From assembly GCA_021828425.1 (NCBI GenBank), contig JAKARN010000004.1, positions 1 through 19,360 on the forward strand: 19,360 nucleotides of DNA. Direction: 5' to 3'. Under the pieces are notes generated by a model. That model saw only the letters and a program-made list of their open reading frames with translations, ran no database searches and was not told the DNA's origin. Origin of the DNA: Pseudomonadota bacterium. Lineage in GTDB: Bacteria; Pseudomonadota; Gammaproteobacteria; JAKAQQ01. The position numbers and the translations under genes were made by a program. This document shows positions 1 through 6,945 of the stretch, one piece after another; the stretch's first letter is position 1, and each line of letters begins with the position of its first letter.

Positions 1-55
1 CGCCCAGGGCGAGGCGGAACACCGCCTGGGCCCTCTCGGAACCGGAAGGGGACAT
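1..55 (-). CDS. 5' end of an unidentified gene, cut by the window edge
   Basis: Reading the minus strand from an ATG at 55-53 gives 18 open codons, MSPSGSERAQAVFRLALG, before the window ends. The gene would be divergent from hemJ and share the 56-143 intergenic space. No clear ribosome binding site precedes this ATG. A second ATG at about 69 opens a different frame, so the start is uncertain. The fragment is too short to assign a family. Confidence 0.35.
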   Translation of the reverse strand, partial: MSPSGSERAQAVFRLALG

Positions 56-59
56 CTGT

Positions 60-96
60 GAATTGCATTGACAATTCCCGCTCCGGGCTCATCCAT
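60..96 (+). promoter_or_regulatory. Candidate promoter and operator-like inverted repeat upstream of hemJ
   Basis: TTGACA at 68-73 matches the sigma70 -35 consensus. At 17-bp spacing the -10 hexamer would be ATCCAT (91-96), which is weak. Overlapping the -35 is an inverted repeat GAATTG-N6-CAATTC (60-65 and 72-77), a plausible regulator site between the two divergent genes. Only the sequence match supports this. The hemJ start codon is at 144. Confidence 0.35.
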
Positions 97-143
97 CCAT
101 CCATTTGCGCTAACCTAGGGGGCCACTTCCGGACGAGCCCGAC

Positions 144-569
144 ATGGCCTGGATCAAAGCCTTCCACATCATCTTCATGGTGACCTGGTTTGCCGGCCTG
201 TTTTATCTCCCCCGGCTCTTCGTCTACCACAGCGATCCGGAACTCGCGGAATCCGCCCGGGCGCGCTTCACCGTGATGGAACGCCGGCTGTTCACGCTCA
301 TGACCATCGGGGGAGCCGCCACCGTGATCCTCGGTCTCTGGCTGCTCCTGGGCTGGTTCTGGCCACCCCCGCTCTGGCTCCGGATCAAGCTGGTCCTGGT
401 CGCCGGGCTCATCGCCTATCATGCCTACCTGGGCCACCTGGTCGGTGACCTTCATCGCCAGCCGACGCGCAGACCCCCCCGTTTCTACCGCTGGCTCAAC
501 GAACTCCCCTCCCTCTTCCTGATCGTCATCGTGCTCCTGGCCGTTCTGAGACCGGATTCGTGGCGGTAG
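144..569 (+). CDS. hemJ: Protoporphyrinogen oxidase HemJ (CopD/UPF0093-like membrane protein)
   Basis: The product is a 141-residue integral membrane protein with about four hydrophobic segments (roughly 7-24, 50-72, 79-98 and 121-137). The family oxidises protoporphyrinogen IX to protoporphyrin IX in haem biosynthesis at the inner membrane. The N-terminal WIKAFHIIFMVTWFAGLFYLPRLF block with His8, the RIKL motif with Lys82 and the C-terminal RWLNELP block are typical, and the length is normal. The ATG at 144 starts just before the first membrane segment. The stop codon overlaps the next gene's GTG start region by 10 bp, so hemJ appears co-transcribed with btuC/btuD-like genes. Haem and corrinoids are both tetrapyrroles, but the shared operon alone does not show shared regulation. 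The family assignment is strong. Confidence 0.9.
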   Translation: MAWIKAFHIIFMVTWFAGLFYLPRLFVYHSDPELAESARARFTVMERRLFTLMTIGGAATVILGLWLLLGWFWPPPLWLRIKLVLVAGLIAYHAYLGHLVGDLHRQPTRRPPRFYRWLNELPSLFLIVIVLLAVLRPDSWR

Positions 570-1606
570 ACACGGCCCGCGGACGGGAACGCCCTCCTCT
601 TCTCGCGCATCCCCCCCTTTCCCTCCTCATCGCGGGGACGCTCTCGATCATGGCCGGATCCTGCCTGGCCGGGCTCATGCTGGGCGGCGTGGCCCTTCCT
701 CCCGCGGGCATTCTCGAGGCCCTGCGCCACGAGGGACCGGCAGTCGTCCAGACCATCGTCTGGAAACTCCGGATTCCCCGCATCCTCCTGGCCTTCTCGG
801 TCGGCGGCCTGCTCGCCCTGTCGGGCGCCCTGCTCCAGGTCCTTCTGCGCAACCCCCTGGCCGACCCGTACGTGCTCGGCGTCTCGGGGGGAGCCGCCGT
901 CGCCGCACTCCTGAGCTTCATGATCGGCCTGCCGCTCTACTGGGTCATGGGCAACGCCTTCCTGGGAGCTGCGCTCGCGACCGCCCTGCTCCTGCTCCTG
1001 ACGCGTCTTACGGGACCCATCACCCCGATCCGGCTCCTCCTCACCGGGATCATCATGGCCTCCGGGCTGAGTGCCGTGGTGACGCTGCTCCTCGCACTCT
1101 CGCCCGAACCCACGCTCCATACCCTTCTCTTCTGGCTCATGGGCAGCCTGGCCTACAGCCCCGGCACGGTGGCGGCCGGAATGGGCCTGCCCATACTCCT
1201 CATCGCGATCCTCGCACTCTGGCCGTTTGCCGGCGAACTCAACGTGCTGCTCCGGGGGATCGAGACGGCACAGAGCCTGGGGGTCCATACCGGCCGGCTC
1301 ACACTGGGCCTCTATCTCTTTGCCTCCCTGTGCACCGCCCTGGCCGTGACCCAGGCCGGCATGATCGGGTTCGTGGGACTGATCGTCCCGCATCTCGTCC
1401 GGATGACCGTGGGCGCGGACCATCGCAAGCTCCTGCCGCTGGCCGGCCTGTGGGGGGGGAGCCTCCTCGTCGCAGCCGACGCCCTGGCGAGGAGCCTGCT
1501 CGCTCCCCGTGAGCTGCCGGTCGGCGTCCTCACGGCCTTTCTCGGCGTGCCGCTCTTTCTCCTGCTGCTCGCCCGCTCGAACCGGACCGGGATCCTCCGT
1601 TCATGA
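560..1606 (+). CDS. btuC: FecCD-family ABC permease, probable vitamin B12 importer BtuC
   Basis: The protein has 348 residues and about ten predicted membrane segments, the usual BtuC/FhuB/FecCD size. Family blocks include RIPRIL (71-76), RNPLADPYVLGVSGGA (97-112) and GFVGLIVPHLVRM, the cytoplasmic coupling region that contacts the ATPase. A GTG start at 560 overlaps hemJ by 10 bp, and the stop overlaps the ATG of the ATPase gene by 4 bp, so the three genes look translationally coupled. The permease sequence cannot distinguish iron-siderophore from corrinoid import. I favour corrinoid because btuB and a cobalamin adenosyltransferase lie in the same window. No substrate-binding protein (BtuF) is visible. 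The fold is certain; the substrate is inferred. Confidence 0.8.
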   Translation: MAVDTARGRERPPLLAHPPLSLLIAGTLSIMAGSCLAGLMLGGVALPPAGILEALRHEGPAVVQTIVWKLRIPRILLAFSVGGLLALSGALLQVLLRNPLADPYVLGVSGGAAVAALLSFMIGLPLYWVMGNAFLGAALATALLLLLTRLTGPITPIRLLLTGIIMASGLSAVVTLLLALSPEPTLHTLLFWLMGSLAYSPGTVAAGMGLPILLIAILALWPFAGELNVLLRGIETAQSLGVHTGRLTLGLYLFASLCTALAVTQAGMIGFVGLIVPHLVRMTVGADHRKLLPLAGLWGGSLLVAADALARSLLAPRELPVGVLTAFLGVPLFLLLLARSNRTGILRS

Positions 1607-2376
1607 ATCCCACGCTCGAGGTGGCGAACCTCAATCTCGCAAGCCCCCACGATGCCATCTGCGAGAACCTGTCCCTGCGTGTCCTGCCGGGCGAAGTCTG
1701 GGGCATCCTGGGCCCCAACGGGGTCGGGAAAAGCACGCTCCTCAAGACCCTGGCCGGGCTCCGTCCGGCCCCGGCCATGGCCTCGATCCAGCTGGGCGGC
1801 CAACCGCTCGGGCACTGGCCGAGACGCGTGCGGGCCCGCCGGATGGCGATCCTTCTCCAGGACAGTGAACCCGGGCTCCCGCTCACCGTCTTCGAAACCG
1901 CCCTGCTCGGCCGGCATCCCCATCTCGGGCTCTGGGGCCGGCCACACCACGTGGATCTCAGACGGACCCTGTCCGCGCTCCGGATTGCCGGTCTCAACGG
2001 GCAGCGTCACAGCCCCTCCCAGGCACTTTCAGCCGGGGAAAGCCGCCGGCTTTCGGTGGCCCTGGTCCTGGCCCAGGATCCCGACCTGTATCTCCTGGAT
2101 GAGCCCACAACCCAGCTCGACCTCCATTACCAGAGGCGGCTCTTCGAACACTTTGTCTGGCTGGCCCGGAAGCGCGGCAAGGCCGTCGTGATGGCGCTCC
2201 ACGACCCGACGGCCGCCATCCGTTTCACGACCCGGGTTCTCCTGTTGTTCGGCGGTGGCCGGAGCCTCATGGGGGACAGCGGGGCCTGCCTCACCCCGGA
2301 TCACCTGACTGCCCTCTATGGCACCAACGTGGTCGCCGCCCAGTCCTCCCGCGGACTCGTGTTCGACGTCTTTTAG
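1603..2376 (+). CDS. btuD: ABC transporter ATP-binding protein, probable BtuD
   Basis: This 257-residue ATPase would power the adjacent permease at the cytoplasmic face. It shows Walker A GPNGVGKST (37-45), a signature loop LSAGES (142-147; the canonical form is LSGGQ), Walker B DLYLLDEPT (161-169, catalytic Glu167) and switch His200 in ALHDPT. The ATG overlaps the btuC stop by 4 bp. The LSAGE-type signature is common in BtuD/FecE-like ATPases and does not suggest loss of function. The C-terminal region (about 215-257) resembles the short tail usual for importers of this class. Corrinoid specificity rests on the permease assignment and the wider locus. Confidence 0.8.
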   Translation: MNPTLEVANLNLASPHDAICENLSLRVLPGEVWGILGPNGVGKSTLLKTLAGLRPAPAMASIQLGGQPLGHWPRRVRARRMAILLQDSEPGLPLTVFETALLGRHPHLGLWGRPHHVDLRRTLSALRIAGLNGQRHSPSQALSAGESRRLSVALVLAQDPDLYLLDEPTTQLDLHYQRRLFEHFVWLARKRGKAVVMALHDPTAAIRFTTRVLLLFGGGRSLMGDSGACLTPDHLTALYGTNVVAAQSSRGLVFDVF

Positions 2377-2385
2377 ACGAGCCGG

Positions 2386-2475
2386 GATGCGGCCGGTCCC
2401 CTCGGCCAGTTCGGTGGCGGCCGGCGGGGAGTTGCGATTGGGCACGCGCTCGATCTTTATGGGCACGTTGATGGC
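2386..2475 (-). pseudogene. Diverged remnant of a ppa 3' end
   Basis: On the minus strand this segment can be translated as PAATELAEGTGRIPAR preceded by IKIER. This parallels the C-terminus of the pyrophosphatase encoded at 4430-4960, which reads RIEKWEG...SAATELAGGIGRYPGG. At the DNA level the best block (about 2388-2426) matches about 4445-4483 at roughly 80 percent by eye, with one gap. It has the same orientation as ppa, and no N-terminal or catalytic part is present. It is either the leftover of a second ppa copy or an old 3' end displaced by insertion of the 2.0-kb segment in between. The alignment was done by eye, so homology is likely but not certain. Confidence 0.5.
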
Positions 2476-2667
2476 CAATCAATCCCAACAATGCAATGCC
2501 TATGTCCTGACCCGGCACGCGGCAAGCCCCGCTCTCCAGCGCGGGGAGGAGGTCAAGCTACATGGGGACATCCAGGCCCACAAAAACCACCCACCTCCTT
2601 GCCGGGAAAAAGCTTCCGCCAAGGTTAGGGGGGCAAAGTCCGGGTTGAATCGGGACTTGCCTGGCGG

Positions 2668-2690
2668 TTTCGATTATTTCGACTATTTCG
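2668..2690 (+). repeat. Tandem 9-bp repeats upstream of the HTH/PIN pair (possible operator)
   Basis: TTTCGATTA (2668-2676) is followed directly by TTTCGACTA (2677-2685) and a partial TTTCG (2686-2690). These near-identical 9-bp units sit 59-81 bp before the antitoxin start in an AT-rich stretch. Toxin-antitoxin operons are commonly autoregulated through such repeats. No binding evidence exists, and a clear -35/-10 pair is not visible. Confidence 0.35.
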
Positions 2691-2748
2691 TTTTCCTGAA
2701 TTTTGGTGTAGAGTAAATCATTTGCGAAACGCAGCGGGATGGATGAAC

Positions 2749-3231
2749 ATGAGCCAGACAGCAGCTCGACAGCCATTGACCACGCTCCCCCGGGGGGATC
2801 TGGTGATTCCGAGCGCCAGCGATATCGAGCAGGCCAAGAACAGCAGCCGTCTGCTTGCGGCGATCATCGGCAAAGGGGATGCAGCGCGTCTCGTCCTGCA
2901 CGGCGACCACAAGGAACGGTTGTCGATCCCCGTGCCGGCCCTGCGGATGCTCGTCGAGATCCTGTCGCAGATGGCCCAGGGAAATGCTGTCAGCATCGTT
3001 CCGTATCATGCCGAGCTCACGACGCAGGACGCCGCCGATTTTCTCAACGTGTCCCGGCCTTTCCTGGTGAAGCTCCTGGAAACCGGACAGGTACCCTTTC
3101 GCAAGGTTGGAACGCACCGTCGTGTCGCCTTCAGTGACCTGCTGCTGTACCGGGAGCGCACGATGGCTGCAACCCGGCAAGCGACGGCCGGACTCACGGC
3201 GCTGTCGCAAGAGCTCCGCATGGGTTACTGA
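2749..3231 (+). CDS. Excisionase-type HTH protein, likely antitoxin of a PIN toxin
   Basis: From the ATG at 2749 the product has 160 residues. An uncharacterised N-terminal region (1-85) is followed by an excisionase/MerR-like helix-turn-helix (about 89-137) with LTTQDAADFLNVSRPFLVKLL and the wing sequence FRKVGTHRRV. This family commonly pairs with PIN-domain toxins and represses its own operon. Upstream in-frame TTG (2722) and ATG (2743) starts are possible; I prefer 2749 because GGAT lies about 9 nt before it and the extra residues are not conserved-looking. The PIN gene starts 6 bp after the stop. Antitoxin function is inferred from the pairing. Confidence 0.75.
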   Translation: MSQTAARQPLTTLPRGDLVIPSASDIEQAKNSSRLLAAIIGKGDAARLVLHGDHKERLSIPVPALRMLVEILSQMAQGNAVSIVPYHAELTTQDAADFLNVSRPFLVKLLETGQVPFRKVGTHRRVAFSDLLLYRERTMAATRQATAGLTALSQELRMGY

Positions 3232-3237
3232 CCGCCC

Positions 3238-3807
3238 ATGGCGACTTTCGGGGCCGTATACGATGCCTGCGTGCTCTATCCGGCCCCGATCCGGGATCTC
3301 CTGATCCGCCTTGCCCAGACCCGATTGTTCCGGGCGCACTGGACAGATCACATCCACGAAGAATGGGTCAGGGCACTCAAACGCCAGCGACCGGATATCG
3401 ACGACGAGAAAGTGAACAGGCTCCGCAGGATGATGGATTCGGCGGTTCCAGACTGTCTTGTCACAGGGTACGAGCCCCTGATCGAAAATCTGCGTCTCCC
3501 GGACGGCGATGACCGGCACGTGCTCGCAGCCGCGATCAAATGCGGTGCAGCGGTCATTGTAACGACCAACCTCAAGGACTTTCCGGCCGAAGCGCTCCGC
3601 GAATTCGATATCGACACCCAGCATCCCGACGAGTTTGTCCGCCACCTCTGTGACCTCAGCATGGGCGCGGTGGTGAGGACCGTACGGGAGCAGCGCGAGG
3701 ATCTGAAATCACCTCCCAAGACTCCCGAAGATCTGCTGGAGACGTTTCTGGCCTGTGGTCTGCCGGAAACCGTGTCAGCCCTGAGGCCGTTCCTGGCGTC
3801 TTTGTAA
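3238..3807 (+). CDS. PIN-domain protein, likely VapC-like toxin RNase
   Basis: The 189-residue product has the PIN nuclease acidic pattern: Asp9 in the first strand (VYDACVLYP), Glu41/Glu42 (HIHEEW), Asp89 and Asp92 (LPDGDDRHVLAAAI) and the TTNLKDF block with Asp114. Such proteins cleave RNA in a Mg-dependent way and are restrained by a partner antitoxin. All expected acidic residues are present, so it looks active. A C-terminal extension of about 60 residues (130-189) beyond the core resembles the longer PIN_3-type proteins paired with excisionase-like antitoxins. It follows the HTH gene after 6 bp in the same orientation. The RNA target cannot be inferred. Confidence 0.8.
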   Translation: MATFGAVYDACVLYPAPIRDLLIRLAQTRLFRAHWTDHIHEEWVRALKRQRPDIDDEKVNRLRRMMDSAVPDCLVTGYEPLIENLRLPDGDDRHVLAAAIKCGAAVIVTTNLKDFPAEALREFDIDTQHPDEFVRHLCDLSMGAVVRTVREQREDLKSPPKTPEDLLETFLACGLPETVSALRPFLASL

Positions 3808-3817
3808 ACGCGGGAGT

Positions 3818-3928
3818 GACTCACCTGAGCGCGAGGATATCCAGGCCTGCCTGGTGTTCGCGCGCCGGCTCGTCGGACGCGAGGGATTGAGCAGGCTATC
3901 GCGGCAGCGTGAAACTGTTGCTCGATAG
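3818..3928 (+). pseudogene. C-terminal remnant of a DUF433 antitoxin
   Basis: In the frame of position 3818 the sequence reads SPEREDIQACLVFARRLVGRE, then continues to a TAG at 3926-3928 inside the next gene. The pattern P-x-x-x-x-E-D-I-x-A-x-L-x-F-A is the C-terminal helix of DUF433 antitoxins, which normally number about 75 residues and overlap a DUF5615 toxin start in this manner. Here the N-terminal DNA-binding part is missing, because the preceding PIN gene ends at 3807. A short product from the GTG at 3854 would lack the domain. It is best read as a truncated antitoxin; the identification rests on motif memory and gene order. Confidence 0.55.
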
Positions 3929-4301
3929 CTGCATCTCACGCAGCATTGCTCCGACGCTCGGAGCCGGAGGCCACGATGTGGTCTGCGCCGGCGACTGGCC
4001 AGACGACCCGGGAGACGAGCAGATCCTGGCCTTCGCGCCGCTGGACGAAGGCCGCACTGTCGTCACACTCGACAAGGATTTCGGCGAGCTCGCGGTGGCA
4101 TTCGGCAGACCTCACTCCGGCATCCTCCGACTGGTCAATTTCCCCCTGTCACAGCACGCCGCGGTGTGTCTCGGAGCGATCGCGAAACATGGCGTGGAAC
4201 TCGCTGAGGGCGCGATCGTAACCGCCGAGCCCGGCCGACTCCGTTTGCGGCCGGCATCCTCGACCCACCCATTCGAGCAGGACGGGTCCGAAGCGCCCTA
4301 G
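3909..4301 (+). CDS. DUF5615 PIN-like protein, toxin-type
   Basis: The product has 130 residues and starts at a GTG. The family pattern is clear: an N-terminal LLLD strand with Asp6, AGGHDVV (19-25), a D-E-Q-I-L helix and TLDKDFGEL (53-61) with Asp55 and Asp57. DUF5615 proteins are PIN-like and usually form an operon with a DUF433 antitoxin. The acidic residues are intact. The upstream partner is reduced to a remnant (3818-3928), so this gene is effectively solitary. The last about 20 residues are low in recognisable structure. Possible states are a harmless relic, a toxin neutralised by another antitoxin, or a protein already inactivated outside the visible motifs. Confidence 0.75.
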   Translation: MKLLLDSCISRSIAPTLGAGGHDVVCAGDWPDDPGDEQILAFAPLDEGRTVVTLDKDFGELAVAFGRPHSGILRLVNFPLSQHAAVCLGAIAKHGVELAEGAIVTAEPGRLRLRPASSTHPFEQDGSEAP

Positions 4302-4406
4302 CGCAGCCTCTTGCAAAATCTGCGTCGGTCGGCACCACGGCCGATGCTGTTCTCGCCCGTGGTCGCCACGGACTCTCTTCGCGATCCCGTTTTCGACGTC
4401 TTCCGA

Positions 4407-4428
4407 CCCGGTCCGGGACCGGGATTTT
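4407..4428 (+). terminator. Hairpin terminator after the DUF5615 gene
   Basis: CCCGGT (4407-4412) pairs with ACCGGG (4418-4423) around CCGGG and is followed by ATTTT on the plus strand, fitting a weak rho-independent terminator. The hairpin also lies immediately after the ppa stop on the minus strand, where no T-run follows, so it may serve both convergent genes only partly. A second short inverted repeat, CCGTGG-TCG-CCACGG, lies at 4357-4371. Confidence 0.5.
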
Positions 4429-4429
4429 C

Positions 4430-4960
4430 CTACTGGCCGCCCGGATAGCGACCGATCCCCCCGGCCAGTTCAGTCGCAGCCGACTGGGATCCCTCCCATT
4501 TCTCGATCCGCACCCATTTGCCCGGTTCATGATCCTTGTAATGGGTGAAAAAGTGCGCGATCCGGTCGAGCTCGCAGGACGGGAAGTCGGTGGGTTCGTG
4601 GATGGCGCCATAGTTCCGGCAGACCGCATCGACCGGAACAGCCAAAAGCTTGGCATCCGGTCCATGCTCGTCGGTCATGCGCAAAAGGCCGACCGCCCGC
4701 GCACGGATGAAGGAGCCCGCGACCAGAGGATGGGGTGTGACCACGAGGGCGTCCACCGGATCGCCATCTTCAGCCAGGGTCTTCGGGACGAACCCATAGT
4801 TCGCCGGGTAAACCATGGCCGTCGACAGGAAACGGTCCACCTGGAGCAACCCGGACTCCTTGTCCATCTCGTATTTGACGGGTGGCGCCCATGCGGGAAT
4901 CTCAATCACCACGTGAAAATCGTGCGGTGGTTTGCCGGGACCAAGCGCTTCAAGAGACAT
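4430..4960 (-). CDS. ppa: Inorganic pyrophosphatase (soluble, family I)
   Basis: This 176-residue cytoplasmic enzyme hydrolyses pyrophosphate to phosphate and pulls biosynthetic reactions forward. Its length equals the E. coli enzyme. Active-site residues are present: Glu20, Lys29, Glu31, Arg43, Tyr55 and the signature DGDPVD with Asp65, Asp67 and Asp70; the later D-x-D-A-K and HYKD blocks are also visible. The ATG at 4960 is preceded by GGAG at a suitable distance. It is a monocistronic housekeeping gene facing the accessory segment. A diverged copy of its 3' end lies at 2386-2475, so the locus may have served as an insertion point. The assignment is secure. Confidence 0.96.
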   Translation of the reverse strand: MSLEALGPGKPPHDFHVVIEIPAWAPPVKYEMDKESGLLQVDRFLSTAMVYPANYGFVPKTLAEDGDPVDALVVTPHPLVAGSFIRARAVGLLRMTDEHGPDAKLLAVPVDAVCRNYGAIHEPTDFPSCELDRIAHFFTHYKDHEPGKWVRIEKWEGSQSAATELAGGIGRYPGGQ

Positions 4961-4995
4961 GACCGACTCCAGGGAAATCCTTGACAGGGAGGCCC

Positions 4996-5021
4996 ATTAT
5001 AGCGGGTTGCCCGAAGAGGAC
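4996..5021 (-). promoter_or_regulatory. Probable ppa promoter
   Basis: On the minus strand a perfect TATAAT -10 hexamer lies at 5001-4996, about 35 nt before the ppa ATG. The matching -35 region is weak (GTCCTC or nearby at about 5021-5016). The short predicted leader and the ideal -10 fit a constitutive housekeeping gene. Confidence 0.5.
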
Positions 5022-5071
5022 ACTCGAGAAGATCCCCGCCTGAATGCCAGACCCATGCGCCGGAATGCCGG

Positions 5072-5095
5072 GTCACCCGAAGTGACATTCGTCAC
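5072..5095 (+). promoter_or_regulatory. Palindromic operator-like site before the ABC exporter operon
   Basis: Three copies of the same 5-mer in alternating orientation occur here: GTCAC (5072-5076), GTGAC (5082-5086) and GTCAC (5091-5095). The last two form GTGAC-ATTC-GTCAC. They lie 78-101 bp upstream of the ATPase start. A binding site for the response regulator encoded at 9928-10530 is one possibility, but nothing in the sequence proves it. Confidence 0.3.
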
Positions 5096-5172
5096 ACCCA
5101 AGACCTGACGGATGAGACTGGTCAAACCGTGGCGGCCCCCTCATCCTGTGCCCGTCAAAACGGGAAAAGCTC

Positions 5173-6093
5173 ATGAACCCCCTCACCGACACTCAAGTCA
5201 CGATCGCCGCACTCAGGAACGTCGTCAAGCGGTACGGCGCGATTGTTGCCGTGGATCACGTGGAACTCGATATCCGTCGCGGCGAAGTGCTGGCACTGCT
5301 CGGCCCCAATGGCGCAGGCAAGTCGACCAGCATCAACCTGCTGCTGGGCCTGGCCTGGCCCACCAGCGGCGGGGTCGAACTTTTCGGACGGTCGCCGCGC
5401 GAGGTGAACACGCGCCGGCGCATCGGTGCCATGCTGCAGGGCGCACAACTCCGCGGTCATGCGCGCGTCCAGGAGGTCGTCGCCCTGCAATCGGGTTATT
5501 ACCCAAACCCCCTGTCGCTGGCGGACACCCTGCACACCGCCGGGCTCGAAGGGCTGGAACACCTTCCGGTGGCAAGACTCTCCGGTGGGCAGAAACAGCG
5601 GCTGCTGTTCGCACTCGCGATCTGCGGCAATTCCGAACTGCTGTTCCTGGACGAACCCACCGTGGGGCTCGACGTGGAAGCGCGCCGGGGTCTCTGGACT
5701 TCCATCCGGAAACTCAGGGAACAGGGTCGCAGCGTCGTGCTGACCACGCATTACATCGAAGAAGCGGACGCGCTCGCCGACCGCATCGTGGTCATCAATC
5801 ATGGCCGCATGATCGCCCAAGGGACACCTGCGGAAATCAAGCGTACGGTCGCGCAGCGTCATATCCGCTGCATCACAAAACTGGACGCTGCAAAGATCAG
5901 GACGCTCGGGGGCGTAACCCGCATCACCGCGGATGGCGGGCGGCTGGACATCGTGGCAGAACGGCCCGAAAACGTGCTGTTTGAGATACTCAAGCTTGAC
6001 CCGGAGCTGCACGATCTCGAAGTGACTGGTGCCAGACTCGAGGATGCGTTTTTGGCGCTCACCCAGGACAACCCCGGAGAACAAGCCGCATGA
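5173..6093 (+). CDS. ABC-2 type exporter ATP-binding protein
   Basis: This 306-residue ATPase is of the DrrA/CcmA/NodI type. Motifs are intact: Walker A GPNGAGKST (44-52), signature LSGGQ (136-140), Walker B LLFLDEPT ending at residue 163 with Glu161, and switch His193 in THYIEEADALADRI. The C-terminal domain (about 215-306) is typical of drug- and lipid-exporter ATPases. The ATG is at 5173, 13 nt after a GGGA, and the stop overlaps the permease ATG by 4 bp. The pair would form a homodimeric exporter in the inner membrane. The downstream hydrolase, kinase and regulator run in the same direction, resembling the ABC plus two-component arrangement of Bacillus yvfRS-yvfTU (recalled). The substrate is unknown. 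Confidence 0.9.
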   Translation: MNPLTDTQVTIAALRNVVKRYGAIVAVDHVELDIRRGEVLALLGPNGAGKSTSINLLLGLAWPTSGGVELFGRSPREVNTRRRIGAMLQGAQLRGHARVQEVVALQSGYYPNPLSLADTLHTAGLEGLEHLPVARLSGGQKQRLLFALAICGNSELLFLDEPTVGLDVEARRGLWTSIRKLREQGRSVVLTTHYIEEADALADRIVVINHGRMIAQGTPAEIKRTVAQRHIRCITKLDAAKIRTLGGVTRITADGGRLDIVAERPENVLFEILKLDPELHDLEVTGARLEDAFLALTQDNPGEQAA

Positions 6094-6926
6094 ACCCCGA
6101 CTCCCCCAACCCATCCAACCGTCCCGCCACCCCGAATGACGGGGGAACAATAGGGCGGGTGTCCGAACCGCGCTGGACCGGGCGCGACACCCTTGGGGTG
6201 TACCTGCGCGAAGCGGGTTTCCAGTTCTGGGAACTGATGCGCATGCCGGCCTTCGCCTTGCCGACACTGCTGTTCCCCACCATGTTCTATGTATTCTTCG
6301 GGATAATCTTCAAGAGTGGCAACCCGTCCGTAACGACCGACATGCTCGCCACCTACGGTACCTTTGGCGTCATGGCACCAGGGTTATTCGGCTTTGGTGT
6401 GGGTATCGCCATGGAGCGTGAGCACGGTGTCCTTGCCATGAAGCGTGTGGCGCCCATGCCACCCATGGCCTATTTGTTCGCCAAGGCCGCTCTGGCCATG
6501 CTGTTCGCACTCATCATCTCGCTGTTGCTATTCATGCTGGGCGCACTGTTCGGCGGCGTGGCGTTGCCGCGCAGCGAGTGGTGGCTGCTCGCGGTGACGC
6601 TGGTGATCGGCACACTGCCGTTCTGCGCACTGGGTCTCGCCGTGGGCCTGCGGGTGGGGGGACAAGCCTCGGCCGCAATCATCAACCTCATTTATCTGCC
6701 GATGTCGTTCCTCTCGGGCCTGTGGGTGCCATTGCAATTTCTGCCTCACTGGATGCAAAACCTGGCCCGGATATCTCCCGCCTATCACCTGGAACGGATC
6801 GTCCTCGGCATCGTCCACCCGGGAAACAGCGGGCATTTTCTCGCGCATGTGACTTACCTCCTGACATTCACTGCCGTCTGCCTGTGGTTTGCACAGCGGG
6901 GGTGGCGACGGATCCAGGACCATTAA
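6090..6926 (+). CDS. ABC-2 type exporter permease
   Basis: The product has 278 residues. A polar N-terminal tail rich in Pro and Asn (1-35) precedes about six hydrophobic segments between residues 50 and 272, the ABC-2 permease layout. Conserved-looking features include the segment FALPTLLFPTMFYVFFGIIF, the central GVGIAMEREHGVLAMKRVAP block and NLIYLPMSFLSGLWVPLQFLP, typical of this family. The ATG overlaps the ATPase stop by 4 bp, so the genes are coupled. The unusually long tail could mean the true start is downstream, for example the GTG near 6159, but the 4-bp overlap favours 6090. The hydrolase gene starts 19 bp after the stop. Confidence 0.88.
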   Translation: MNPDSPNPSNRPATPNDGGTIGRVSEPRWTGRDTLGVYLREAGFQFWELMRMPAFALPTLLFPTMFYVFFGIIFKSGNPSVTTDMLATYGTFGVMAPGLFGFGVGIAMEREHGVLAMKRVAPMPPMAYLFAKAALAMLFALIISLLLFMLGALFGGVALPRSEWWLLAVTLVIGTLPFCALGLAVGLRVGGQASAAIINLIYLPMSFLSGLWVPLQFLPHWMQNLARISPAYHLERIVLGIVHPGNSGHFLAHVTYLLTFTAVCLWFAQRGWRRIQDH

Positions 6927-6945
6927 ATACCGGAGGAGCGTTGCC

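Larger units (their letters stand above)
2377..2748. other. Intergenic region between btuD and the toxin-antitoxin pair
   Basis: No intact gene is visible here. It contains the ppa-like remnant (2386-2475) and a GC-rich stem-loop with CCCCGC at 2527-2532 and GCGGGG at 2541-2546 around an 8-nt loop, not followed by a T-run. It ends in an AT-rich stretch (2668-2720) that probably carries the promoter of the downstream pair. Confidence 0.5.

Noticed and set aside
485..1423. 312-codon minus-strand frame opposite btuC
   Set aside because: It is a Gly/Glu/Gln/Arg-rich shadow of a well-supported permease gene.
4981..5000. Plus-strand TTGACA as a promoter for the exporter operon
   Set aside because: No -10 hexamer lies at 16-18 bp on the plus strand, and the region is better explained by the minus-strand TATAAT of ppa.
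5155..6267. 370-codon minus-strand frame opposite the ABC ATPase
   Set aside because: The plus strand holds intact Walker A, signature and Walker B motifs, while the minus product has none.
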